Below are positions 17,412 through 26,453 of a DNA stretch of 64,000 bases, piece by piece (the stretch's first letter is position 1; each line of letters opens with the position of its first letter). The position numbers and the translations under genes were made by a program. The notes beneath the pieces were generated by a model, which made no database searches, was not told the origin of the DNA, and saw nothing but the letters and a program-made list of their open reading frames with translations. The DNA is from Peptacetobacter sp900539645 (GTDB lineage Bacteria > Bacillota > Clostridia > Peptostreptococcales > Peptostreptococcaceae), in assembly GCF_047807365.1 (NCBI RefSeq), contig NZ_JBLOUI010000007.1, positions 1 through 64,000 on the forward strand, read 5' to 3'.

Positions 17412-18527
17412 TTATATTTCTGTATCGTCAAATCTTACTTTTATTTTGAATCCCAATTTACTTTCTACATCTTCAAGTACTTTTGTATTTTTATCTGTTA
17501 CAAATGCACAAGTATCTCCATTTTCTCCTGCACGTCCAGTTCTTCCTATTCTATGTATGTAGTCCTCTGCAGTTTCTGGAAAATCATAGTTGTATATATG
17601 TGTAACCCCAGTTATATCAAGTCCTCTAGATGCTACATCTGTAGCTATTAGATACTGAGTTTTCATATTTCTGAAGTTCTTCATAATTCTTTCTCTCTTT
17701 GCCTGAGAAATATCGCTGTGTATTTTTTCGCAGTTATATCCTCTTGCACCCATATCTTCCTCTAATTTATCAGCTCTTCTTTTAGTTCTACAGAAGATTA
17801 TAGCCATAAAAGGATTGTCTTCATCTAAAACTTTGCATAAACTGTCGAACTTTCTTCTATCTGTAGTTTTTACAATAGATTGGTTTATTTTTTCTAATGT
17901 TACTTCCTGATTTTTTATTTCTATAAAAGCTGGGTCATTTGTATATCTATAGGCAAGTTTTTTAACCTGTGAATCCATAGTTGCGGAGAAGAAAAGAGAT
18001 TGTCTTTTCTTGTTTGTTTCTTTAAGAATTGCATCTATTTCATTTTTAAATCCCATAAGAAGCATCTGATCTGCTTCATCTAATATGAATACATCTAGAT
18101 TTTTTAAACTTATTGTTTTTCTATCTAAATGGTCTAAAAGTCTACCAGGTGTAGCTATTACTAAATGAATGTTTCCTTTTAGTTTGTTTACCTGAGATTT
18201 TATATCCTTTCCACCGTAAGCAGATAATATATTTAATCCTAGTGGTTCTGCTAGTTTTTCAGCTTCATTAGAAATCTGAAGTGCAAGCTCTCTTGTAGGC
18301 GTTAGTATAAGTGCAGAAACATCCTTTTTATTTTTGTTTATTCTTTCAAGTGTAGGAATTAAGAATGCAAGAGTCTTACCTGTTCCTGTCTGTGACTGAG
18401 CAATGACATCTCTTCCTTCTTTTATTATTCCAATACATTCCTCTTGGACTGGAGTAGGTTTTGTTATTCCTGATTTTTTTAGAATATCTATAATCTCGTC
18501 TTTTATGTTTAAATCTTTAAATTCCAT
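17412..18527 (-). CDS. DEAD-box ATP-dependent RNA helicase
   Basis: A 371-residue RNA helicase core. The Q motif (GITKPTPVQEE), motif I AQSQTGTGKT, Ia PTREL, II DEAD, III SAT, and VI HRIGRTGRAG are all present in order. There is no C-terminal extension, so it is the minimal two-RecA-domain form, shorter than CshA or DbpA. Such enzymes remodel RNA in ribosome assembly, mRNA decay or cold adaptation; the sequence does not say which. The gene is divergent from the Re-citrate synthase operon across a 521-bp gap. Confidence 0.92.
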   Translation of the reverse strand: MEFKDLNIKDEIIDILKKSGITKPTPVQEECIGIIKEGRDVIAQSQTGTGKTLAFLIPTLERINKNKKDVSALILTPTRELALQISNEAEKLAEPLGLNILSAYGGKDIKSQVNKLKGNIHLVIATPGRLLDHLDRKTISLKNLDVFILDEADQMLLMGFKNEIDAILKETNKKRQSLFFSATMDSQVKKLAYRYTNDPAFIEIKNQEVTLEKINQSIVKTTDRRKFDSLCKVLDEDNPFMAIIFCRTKRRADKLEEDMGARGYNCEKIHSDISQAKRERIMKNFRNMKTQYLIATDVASRGLDITGVTHIYNYDFPETAEDYIHRIGRTGRAGENGDTCAFVTDKNTKVLEDVESKLGFKIKVRFDDTEI

Positions 18528-18860
18528 AATTGATTTCCTTTCAAATTAAATTTGTTTAATAAAATTTTAATAAATTAAAAATTACTTACTAAGCATTATA
18601 GATTATTATAACACGAAAAGAGTGGATTTAATTGAAATGAGATAAAAAATGAATAGTTGCAATAAAATTATTTGATTAAATGTGAAAATAATATTCTAAT
18701 ACTGCGTTAAATTTGGATAAATTATGTAAAATAAGCTGATAAATTATTAAAAATTAATAACAAATTGCAATTAGAAACGTCGTATTTGTCAAAAAAAGGC
18801 TTAAAATTTGATTTTTAGACAAAAAAATGCAAGAAATTAAAAATAAAATTCAAAAAGGTA

Positions 18861-18889
18861 TTGATTTATTTTTATTAAAGGACTATTAT
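18861..18889 (+). promoter_or_regulatory. Promoter of the Re-citrate synthase operon
   Basis: TTGATT (18861-18866) and TATTAT (18884-18889) are 17 bp apart, giving a leader of about 150 nt. The gene-free stretch 18528-19048 is very AT-rich, has no ORF or terminator that I can support, and carries several TGCAA/TTGCA motifs (near 18657, 18766, 18828, 18906 and 18927), two of them as an inverted pair just downstream of this promoter. Confidence 0.55.
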
Positions 18890-19048
18890 ATATCCAAGAG
18901 ATAAATGCAAGATTAAAAAAATAAATTGCATAATTCAAAAAAGTTATAAATTAGTGTAAAATCTAAAAAATAAATCAATGCACTAAAAAGGGAATTTGTT
19001 AGGGAAAATAAAAAAGGAATTTAGTTTAAAATTTAGGAGGTATTAAAA

Positions 19049-20206
19049 ATGTGTGTAATTGATAAGTTAAGAAATAGAGAGATAAAGATAGTGGATACAA
19101 CACTTAGAGACGGTGAACAGACAGCAGGAGTTGTTTTTGCAAATAATGAAAAGATAACAATAGCACAGATGCTTAATGATTTAGGCGTTGACCAGCTTGA
19201 AGTAGGAATACCTGCAATGGGTGGCGACGAAAAAGATGCAATCAAAAGAATATGCAAGAGAAATTTAAAATCAAGCATAATGGCTTGGAACAGAGCAGTT
19301 ATTGGTGATATAGAACAGTCTATAGATTGTGGTGTTGATGCTGTAGCAATCTCTATTTCAGTATCAGACATACACATTCAGAATAAACTAAGAACTTCAA
19401 GAGAATGGGTTATAGAAAATATGGTAAAATCTGTTGAATACGCTAAGAAAAACGGACTTTACGTATCTATAAACGGTGAAGATGCTTCTAGAGCAGACGA
19501 TGATTTCTTAATACAGTTTATAGAAGCTGGTAAACGGGCTGGAGCAGATAGATTTAGATTCTGTGATACAGTTGGAGTTATGGATCCATTTACAATAAGA
19601 AATAAAATAGAAAAAATTCATAAAGCAACTAATTTTGATATAGAAATGCATACTCACAACGATTTCGGTATGGCTACAGCAAATGCAATAGCAGGTGCTA
19701 TAGGTGGAGCAAATCATATAGGTGTTACAGTGAATGGGCTTGGAGAAAGAGCTGGAAATGCTGCATTAGAAGAAGTACTAATGGCATTAAAACATGTTTT
19801 CAAATACGATATGGACATAGATACTAAAAAATTCAAAGAGTTATCAGAATATGTATCAAATGCATCAGGAAGAGAATTACCTGCTTGGAAGGCAATAGTT
19901 GGAAGCAATATGTTCAAACATGAATCTGGAATACATGCAGATGGAGCATTAAAAGATCCTAAAAACTATGAAGCTTTCGAACCAGAAGAAGTCGGACTAC
20001 AGAGACAGATAGTTATAGGAAAACATTCAGGAAAAGCAGCTGTAATAAATAAATTCCATGAATACGATATAGAATTATCTCCAGAAATGGCTTCAAAAGT
20101 ATTAGAAGAAATAAGATCAGTATCAGTTAGAATGAAGAGATCTTTATTCGACAAGGAAATAGTAGGAATATACTACGATTTATTAGCTGACGAAGAAAAT
20201 GCTTAA
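19049..20206 (+). CDS. Re-citrate synthase / homocitrate synthase family enzyme
   Basis: A 385-residue member of the HMGL-like TIM-barrel family (NifV/LeuA type). The metal-binding and catalytic motifs VDTTLRDGEQTAG and EMHTHNDFGMA are intact, as is HESGIHADG. There is no LeuA C-terminal regulatory domain. In Clostridium kluyveri a homologue of this family is the anaerobic Re-citrate synthase. Here the next genes encode aconitase and an isocitrate dehydrogenase-like enzyme, so the citrate reading is preferred over homocitrate or isopropylmalate: together they would make 2-oxoglutarate for glutamate. AGGAGG precedes the ATG. Confidence 0.85.
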   Translation: MCVIDKLRNREIKIVDTTLRDGEQTAGVVFANNEKITIAQMLNDLGVDQLEVGIPAMGGDEKDAIKRICKRNLKSSIMAWNRAVIGDIEQSIDCGVDAVAISISVSDIHIQNKLRTSREWVIENMVKSVEYAKKNGLYVSINGEDASRADDDFLIQFIEAGKRAGADRFRFCDTVGVMDPFTIRNKIEKIHKATNFDIEMHTHNDFGMATANAIAGAIGGANHIGVTVNGLGERAGNAALEEVLMALKHVFKYDMDIDTKKFKELSEYVSNASGRELPAWKAIVGSNMFKHESGIHADGALKDPKNYEAFEPEEVGLQRQIVIGKHSGKAAVINKFHEYDIELSPEMASKVLEEIRSVSVRMKRSLFDKEIVGIYYDLLADEENA

Positions 20207-20254
20207 GTAGAAAATAAATTCAATAATTAGAAAATAGATTAAGAGGGTGAAAAA

Positions 20255-22180
20255 ATGGGAGAAAATCTCGTATATAAAATATTAAAAAAACATTTAGTAG
20301 ATGGAGAACTTAAAGCAGGAAATACTATAAGTATTAAAATAGATAACACACTTACACAGGATTCAACAGGAACAATGGCATATCTTCAGCTTGAAGCAAT
20401 GGGAATAAAAAAAGTTAAGACAGAAAAAAGTGTGGCATTTATAGACCACAATATGCTTCAGCAGGGATTTGAAAATGCAGATGACCACAGATATATACAG
20501 ACTGCGGCAGATAAATACGGGATATATTTTTCAAGACCTGGAAATGGAATATGCCATCAGGTATATCTTGAAAGATTTTCTAAACCAGGAAATACTTTAC
20601 TAGGATCAGATAGCCATACGCCAACAGCAGGTGGTGTTGGTATGATAGCTATAGGTGCAGGAGGACTTGATGTGGCACTTGCAATGGCAGGAAAGGCATA
20701 TAGTATAAAAGCACCTGAAGTAGTAAAAGTAAACTTAGTAGGAAAATTAAACAATATGGTAGCTTCAAAAGATATCATATTAGAAGTATTAAGACGTGAA
20801 ACTGTAAAAGGTGGAGTTGGAAAAGTATATGAATACGGTGGAGAAGGACTAAAATATCTTTCTGTACCACAGAGAGCGACAATAACAAATATGGGTGCAG
20901 AGCTTGGTGCCACAACATCTATATTCCCAAGTGATGAAAAAACTTTAGAATTCTTTAAAGCACAGGGAAGAGAAGATGAATGGATGGAATTAAAACCAGA
21001 TGCAGATGCTGTATACGATAGAGTAATAGATATCAATTTAAATGAATTAGTTCCAATGGCAGCAAAACCTCACAGCCCAGACAATGTAGACACAATAAAA
21101 AATATAGGCAAAATAAAAATAAATCAGGTAGCTATAGGAAGTTGTACAAACTCTTCTTATGAAGATTTAATGAAAGTAGCTCAGATACTAAAAGGAAAGA
21201 AAGTTCATAAAGATGTTAGCTTAGTAATTGCACCTGGATCAAGACAAGTTATGGAAATGATATCAAGAAATGGAGCTTTAGCAGATATTATATCTTCTGG
21301 AGCGAGAATACTTGAAAATTCATGTGGACCATGTATAGGTATGGGACAGTCTCCAGGAACAGATGCAGTATCTTTAAGAACATTCAATAGAAACTTCTAC
21401 GGAAGAAGTGGAACACTATCAGCTAAAGTATATTTAGTTAGCCCTGAAACAGCTGCTGTAAGTGCAATAACTGGTGTACTTACAGATCCTATGGAAATGC
21501 CAGTTGATTTTGAAAATCTATCAGTAGACAGATTTATAACTGACGACAGTATGATAATCAAACCAGCAGAAGATGGAGATAAGGTAGAAGTGGAAAGAGG
21601 TCCAAATATAAAACCATTCCCATTAAATACAGAACTTACTGAATTTGTATCAGGAAAGGCAGTTTTAAAAGTAGGAGATAATATAACTACAGACCATATA
21701 ATGCCATCAAATGCAAAATTATTACCATACAGAAGTAATATTCCATATCTTTCTAGATTCTGCTTCAGCACAATAGATGAAGATTTTCCAAAGAGAGCTG
21801 AGGAAAATGGCGGTGGATTTATAGTAGGTGGAGATAACTACGGACAGGGATCTAGTAGAGAACACGCAGCACTTGCACCACTTTATCTAGGAATAAAAGG
21901 CGTAATAGTTAAGAGCTTTGCAAGAATACACAAAGCAAATCTTATAAACAGTGGAATAATACCTATGGTATTTGAAAATCCAGATGATTACGACAGAATA
22001 GACCAGATGGATGAACTTGTAATAGATGACGCTATAAATAAAGTAGAAAGCGGAAAAATAACAGTTAAGGATGTTACAAAAGGATTTGAATTTGATGTAA
22101 TAGTTGAATTATCAGATTCAGATGTAGAAGTAATAAAAGCTGGTGGAAAATTAAATTACACAAAAAAGACAGCTAATTAA
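20255..22180 (+). CDS. Aconitate hydratase
   Basis: A 641-residue aconitase-family [4Fe-4S] dehydratase. The cluster ligands are in GSCTNSS and CGPCIGMG, and the swivel domain with the NYGQGSSREHAAL segment is at the C-terminus, so both subdomains are fused as in true aconitases rather than split as in LeuCD. This size and layout match the shorter bacterial aconitase type common in clostridia. It isomerises citrate to isocitrate between the two flanking enzymes of the operon. A homoaconitase function cannot be excluded from sequence alone. Confidence 0.88.
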   Translation: MGENLVYKILKKHLVDGELKAGNTISIKIDNTLTQDSTGTMAYLQLEAMGIKKVKTEKSVAFIDHNMLQQGFENADDHRYIQTAADKYGIYFSRPGNGICHQVYLERFSKPGNTLLGSDSHTPTAGGVGMIAIGAGGLDVALAMAGKAYSIKAPEVVKVNLVGKLNNMVASKDIILEVLRRETVKGGVGKVYEYGGEGLKYLSVPQRATITNMGAELGATTSIFPSDEKTLEFFKAQGREDEWMELKPDADAVYDRVIDINLNELVPMAAKPHSPDNVDTIKNIGKIKINQVAIGSCTNSSYEDLMKVAQILKGKKVHKDVSLVIAPGSRQVMEMISRNGALADIISSGARILENSCGPCIGMGQSPGTDAVSLRTFNRNFYGRSGTLSAKVYLVSPETAAVSAITGVLTDPMEMPVDFENLSVDRFITDDSMIIKPAEDGDKVEVERGPNIKPFPLNTELTEFVSGKAVLKVGDNITTDHIMPSNAKLLPYRSNIPYLSRFCFSTIDEDFPKRAEENGGGFIVGGDNYGQGSSREHAALAPLYLGIKGVIVKSFARIHKANLINSGIIPMVFENPDDYDRIDQMDELVIDDAINKVESGKITVKDVTKGFEFDVIVELSDSDVEVIKAGGKLNYTKKTAN

Positions 22181-22208
22181 AATATATTATGATTGGGAAG
22201 TGAAGCTA

Positions 22209-23201
22209 ATGTATAAAATAACACTTATACCTGGGGACGGAATAGGACCTGAGGTAACTGCAGCTATGAAAAAAGTAGTAGCAAAAGCAGGAGTAGAAAT
22301 AGATTGGGAAGAAGTAAAAGCTGGTATGGAGGTAATAGATGAATACAATACTCCTCTACCAGAATATGTAATAGATAGCATAAAGAAAAATAAAATTGCT
22401 ATAAAGGGGCCTATAACAACTCCTGTTGGAAAAGGATTCAGAAGTGTAAATGTTGCACTTAGAAAAACACTAGACCTTTATGCAAATGTAAGACCTGTAA
22501 AAAGTTTTAAAGGAATAAAAAATAGATATGAAGATGTGGATTTAGTTATAGTGAGAGAAAATACAGAAGGTTGCTACACAGGAATAGAACACAAAATAGG
22601 TGACTATGGTGCAGAAACAATAAAAATAATAACAAGACCAGCATGCGAAAGAATAGTAGACTTTGCTGTAGATTATGCTAAGAAAAATGACAGAAAAAAA
22701 ATAACTGGCGTTCATAAAGCAAATATAATGAAATTAACTGATGGATTATTCTTAGATGTATATAGAGAAAAAGTAGAGGGACTAGATATTGAAGCAGATG
22801 ATCTGATAGTAGATGCAGCTGCGATGAATTTAGTTTTAAATCCAGAAAAATACGACGTAATGGTTATGCCAAACCTTTATGGAGATATACTTTCAGACTT
22901 ATGTTCAGGACTTGTTGGAGGACTTGGATTAATACCTAGTGCAAATATAGGTAAAGACTATGCTGTATTTGAGGCTGTACATGGAAGTGCACCTCAGATA
23001 GTAGGTCAGAATATAGCGAATCCAACAGCAATAATACAGTCTGCAGTTATGATGCTTAGATACATAGGAGAAAATGATGCAGCAGATAGAATCACAAATG
23101 CTTTAGAAAAAGTATTTGAAGACGGAACAGTTTTAACTGTTGATTTAGGCGGAGATGCAAGCACAGACAAATTCGCCGATGAAATTTGCAAATATCTTTA
23201 A
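22209..23201 (+). CDS. Isocitrate/isopropylmalate dehydrogenase family protein
   Basis: A 330-residue decarboxylating dehydrogenase with the GDGIGPEV start, the IVRENTEGCYTG substrate loop and the GDILSDLCSGLVGGLG metal-binding segment. The short length matches NAD-dependent isocitrate or homoisocitrate dehydrogenases. As third gene of the operon it would convert isocitrate to 2-oxoglutarate. The coding frame can start at a GTG (22200), but the GGGAAG site is better spaced for the ATG at 22209. A terminator at 23222 ends the operon. Confidence 0.87.
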   Translation: MYKITLIPGDGIGPEVTAAMKKVVAKAGVEIDWEEVKAGMEVIDEYNTPLPEYVIDSIKKNKIAIKGPITTPVGKGFRSVNVALRKTLDLYANVRPVKSFKGIKNRYEDVDLVIVRENTEGCYTGIEHKIGDYGAETIKIITRPACERIVDFAVDYAKKNDRKKITGVHKANIMKLTDGLFLDVYREKVEGLDIEADDLIVDAAAMNLVLNPEKYDVMVMPNLYGDILSDLCSGLVGGLGLIPSANIGKDYAVFEAVHGSAPQIVGQNIANPTAIIQSAVMMLRYIGENDAADRITNALEKVFEDGTVLTVDLGGDASTDKFADEICKYL

Positions 23202-23221
23202 TAAACTAAATTCCCTATATT

Positions 23222-23259
23222 GAAGGAGTTATTACAATTATTGTAGTGACTTCTTTTTT
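23222..23259 (+). terminator. Terminator of the Re-citrate synthase operon
   Basis: GAAGGAGTTATTACAAT pairs imperfectly with ATTGTAGTGACTTC, then TTTTTT. Confidence 0.75.
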
Positions 23260-23437
23260 GTATTTATAATTACAACGATTTTAAGTATAGCTATACAAAA
23301 AGTTGGTACTCCAGAGTAAAAAAATTGTTATTTTTTTAATTAAAGTTATTTTTTATAAATATATATGAAAAAATTTTAATTACAGTATAATGTAATTAAG
23401 GAAATAAAATATTTCAAAAATGAAGGGGGTATTTTTT

Positions 23438-23959
23438 GTGATAGATTTCGTAAAAACTAGAAGAAGTTGTAGAAAGTATTCTGATCTTCCAGTGCCAGAG
23501 GATAAACTTAAAAAAGTTTTAAAGGCTGGACTTTTAGCTCCATCAGGAAGATCTAAAAAACCTTGGGAATTTGTAGTTACTACAGATTCAAAAAAATTAG
23601 AATTATTATCTAACTGTAGAACAAAGGGTGGAGGATTTTTCCTAAAGGATGCTCCGGTAGCAATTGTTATAGCTGCAGATCCAGAATTAACTGATGTTTG
23701 GACTGAAGACTGCTCGATAGCAGCATCTTATATGCAGCTTGAAGCTCATAGTTTAGGGCTTGCTACTTGTTGGGTACAGGTAAGACAGAGAGCTCATGAT
23801 GAAAATCAGACAGCTGAGGAATATATAAAAAATGTTATGGAAATACCAGAAAACTACAAAGTACAGTGCATATTAGGTCTTGGATATTCAAATGAGGACA
23901 AAGAATCATACACAGATGCAGATGTAGTTTGGGAAAAAGTTCATTTTGAAAAATTTTAA
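23438..23959 (+). CDS. Nitroreductase family protein
   Basis: A compact FMN-dependent nitroreductase-like protein of about 173 residues. It begins IDFVKTRRSCRKYSD, the FMN phosphate-binding RRS motif of the family, and has the APSGRSKKPWEFVV segment and a C-terminal ILGLGY. The longer ATG start at 23420 would place the AGGGGG ribosome binding site inside the gene; the GTG at 23438 is correctly spaced, so I chose it. The substrate cannot be inferred. It is a single gene bracketed by terminators. Confidence 0.87.
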   Translation: MIDFVKTRRSCRKYSDLPVPEDKLKKVLKAGLLAPSGRSKKPWEFVVTTDSKKLELLSNCRTKGGGFFLKDAPVAIVIAADPELTDVWTEDCSIAASYMQLEAHSLGLATCWVQVRQRAHDENQTAEEYIKNVMEIPENYKVQCILGLGYSNEDKESYTDADVVWEKVHFEKF

Positions 23960-23971
23960 TACGGAAATAGA

Positions 23972-23999
23972 AAAAGAGTCTAATTTAGGCTCTTTTTTT
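23972..23999 (+). terminator. Terminator after the nitroreductase gene
   Basis: AAAGAGTCTAA pairs with TAGGCTCTTT (G-U tolerated) followed by a T run. The following 24004-24217 stretch has no gene, only repeated A-rich TAGAAAAA-like units. Confidence 0.8.
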
Positions 24000-24223
24000 G
24001 TTGCAATTTTAAGCAAAAATTTTACAAAAAATATATTTATTGTAGTAGAATAGAAAAGTAAAGATTTATATAGAAAAAAACTAATAGAAAGAAAAATACA
24101 ATAGAAAAAACAAATACTATCATAAAAAATATAGTGTTATACTGATTTGTATAGAAAAAATAATTTAAGATATTGATTAAAAAAATAATTGTAAATATAT
24201 AAATCCAAAAAGGAGGATTGTCT

Positions 24224-25087
24224 ATGAGGCTAAAAATAAAAAACTGTAGCCTTTTATGTAATCAAGGAACAGCACCTTATAATGAAGATGCAGCTGGTAT
24301 AACACCTTTTGGAGTATGGGTACTTGACGGAGCAACTGGACTTAATGGGAAGAATATAGTATCTGATGAGAGTGATGCAAGATGGTACTCTCAGTGGTGG
24401 AATAACTTTTTACATGAAAATATATACAGAAGTGATTCATTAAAAGAAATTATGTTAGATGGAATAAGAAGTATAAAGGAAGAGTATAATGAGCTTGTAG
24501 AGGGAAAAGATGTAAAAAAATTAGATTTACCATCTAGCTCTATAGCTATAGTAAAATTTAGAGATGATATGATAGAGTATTTTCTTTTAGGAGATTGCTC
24601 TTTCTTCTATAATGATGGAGAAAAAAAAATTATAAAAGATAGAAGCATATGTCATCTTGATGATAAAGTATACGATGAAATGATTAGAATACCTAACTTA
24701 GAAAAGCTTTCATTTAATGAAATAAAAGCTAGAGTTATGAACACTATAATAGATAATAGAATGAAGAAAAATACTAAAGATGGATATTGGATTTTAGATT
24801 TTAGTGAGGAAGCAATAGAAAATTCTATACATGGATATATTCAGGTAGAAGATGAGATGAAAATAATGCTTGCTAGTGATGGATTTACATGTGCATCTGA
24901 TAGATATGGTATTTTAAAAGAGGATGAATTAATATATATAGCTGAAAAAATGGGAATAGAGTATATTTTTAATCAGGTGAGAGAATTTGAGGAAGACGAC
25001 TACAAGGCAATAAAAATGCCAAGATTTAAGGTTATGGACGACTCAACAGCTGTATATGTAGAGCTTTATAATAAAAAAGAAAAGTAA
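24224..25087 (+). CDS. PP2C-like Ser/Thr protein phosphatase
   Basis: A 287-residue PPM-fold protein. Metal-binding motifs are visible: NEDAAG near the N-terminus, WVLDGATG, LLGDCSFF, LASDGF and the C-terminal DDSTAV. Sequence is divergent from PrpC/Stp1 and no kinase gene is nearby, so its target is unknown. The AGGAGG site at 24211 fits the ATG at 24224 better than the TTG two codons earlier. It is 26 bp upstream of a glycosyltransferase gene and probably co-transcribed with it. Confidence 0.8.
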   Translation: MRLKIKNCSLLCNQGTAPYNEDAAGITPFGVWVLDGATGLNGKNIVSDESDARWYSQWWNNFLHENIYRSDSLKEIMLDGIRSIKEEYNELVEGKDVKKLDLPSSSIAIVKFRDDMIEYFLLGDCSFFYNDGEKKIIKDRSICHLDDKVYDEMIRIPNLEKLSFNEIKARVMNTIIDNRMKKNTKDGYWILDFSEEAIENSIHGYIQVEDEMKIMLASDGFTCASDRYGILKEDELIYIAEKMGIEYIFNQVREFEEDDYKAIKMPRFKVMDDSTAVYVELYNKKEK

Positions 25088-25113
25088 TTATATAGAGAAG
25101 GAAAGGATTAGAA

Positions 25114-26352
25114 ATGAGAATATTACACATAACTACCCAAAAACCTAACAGTACAGGAAGCGGAATATATATGTGTGGAATGATAAAGGGGTTTGAAAAA
25201 TTAGGATATGAGCAATCTGTTATAGCTGGAATTGATGTAGATGACAGCATAAAAGAATTAGAAGAACATTTTGGAGCGACAAAATTTTATCCAGTTGTAT
25301 ATAATACAAATGAGTTGGATTTTAATGTTGTTGGAATGAGCGACTCTATGCCTTATAAGAGCACTAGATATAGAGATATGAATGACGAAATGGTGGAGAA
25401 ATTAAAAAAAGCATTTGAAAAGCAGATAAATAAAGCATTGGAAGAATTTAAGCCTAATATAATAATCTGTCATCATTTATATCTACTTACTGCATTTGTA
25501 AGAGAAGTTGTAAAAGAAAAAGATATAAAAATTGCTGCAGTATGCCATGGAACTTGCTTAAGACAGTTAAAAACTATACCATTAGAAAGAGATTATATAA
25601 AAGAAAATATAAGAAATCTAGATATGTTATTTGCACTTCATGAAGAACAGAAGAGAGATATAATGTCTGTATTTAATGTTGGAGAAGAAAAAGTAAAAGT
25701 AATTGGAAGTGGATTTAACGATAATATTTTCAAGAATAAAAACTATGAAGTTGAAAGAGATTATATTGAATTGGTATTTGCTGGAAAAATATGTAAATCA
25801 AAAGGACTTATACCGTTTATAGATTGTTTAGATAGACTAGATTACAAAGATGATTTCATCAAAGTTAGACTTGCAGGTACTGGAAGCGATAAAGAATCTT
25901 ATGACGAAATTGTAGAAAAAGCTAAAGAAAGTAGATTTGATATAAAATTTTTAGGAAAATTAAATCAGGATGATTTAAGTGAGGAATTCAACAAAGCAGA
26001 TATATTTGTATTACCTTCATTCTACGAGGGGCTACCTGTTGTTGTACTAGAAGCTATGGCATGTGGGACAGATGTTGTAGTTACTGATATACCAGGTGTT
26101 AAAGAGTGGATTGGAGAAAAAATAAATACATCTGGAAAAATAAAATACGTTGAACTTCCAAAAATGAAATCTGTTGGTGTACCAGCAGACGAAGCTATAG
26201 AGCCATTTGAAGAAAGATTATCTGATGCACTAGATCAGATGATAAAAGAAAATCTAGATACTACAAATCATAAAAGATTTATAGATATGTCAGAAAAAAC
26301 TTGGGATGGACTTGCTAAAAGAATGGAAGAAATGATAATAAAAACAAAATAG
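25114..26352 (+). CDS. Glycosyltransferase family 4 protein
   Basis: A 412-residue GT-B fold enzyme. The N-terminal half has the GSGIYMCGMIKGFEKLGY acceptor-side loop and a Rossmann layout; the C-terminal glycosyltransferase group 1 domain (about 210-380) has LVFAGKICKSKG and the E-x7-E motif in PSFYEGLPVVVLEAMACG. Such enzymes transfer nucleotide-activated sugars to glycans, lipids or proteins. No polysaccharide cluster surrounds it, so the acceptor is not evident; the only likely partner is the upstream PP2C-like gene. Confidence 0.88.
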   Translation: MRILHITTQKPNSTGSGIYMCGMIKGFEKLGYEQSVIAGIDVDDSIKELEEHFGATKFYPVVYNTNELDFNVVGMSDSMPYKSTRYRDMNDEMVEKLKKAFEKQINKALEEFKPNIIICHHLYLLTAFVREVVKEKDIKIAAVCHGTCLRQLKTIPLERDYIKENIRNLDMLFALHEEQKRDIMSVFNVGEEKVKVIGSGFNDNIFKNKNYEVERDYIELVFAGKICKSKGLIPFIDCLDRLDYKDDFIKVRLAGTGSDKESYDEIVEKAKESRFDIKFLGKLNQDDLSEEFNKADIFVLPSFYEGLPVVVLEAMACGTDVVVTDIPGVKEWIGEKINTSGKIKYVELPKMKSVGVPADEAIEPFEERLSDALDQMIKENLDTTNHKRFIDMSEKTWDGLAKRMEEMIIKTK

Positions 26353-26453
26353 TATAACGTTTACAAATAAAATTTTAAGTTTGTTCAATATGTGGTACAA
26401 TTAAGTTAAATAAGAAACTAAAACTGACTTAAAACAGATTGGAGTGATGAGTT

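Noticed and set aside
24004..24217. CRISPR-like short repeats (TAGAAAAA units)
   Set aside because: Units are irregular, A-rich and without uniform spacers; simple low-complexity sequence. No CRISPR array or cas gene was seen in the window.
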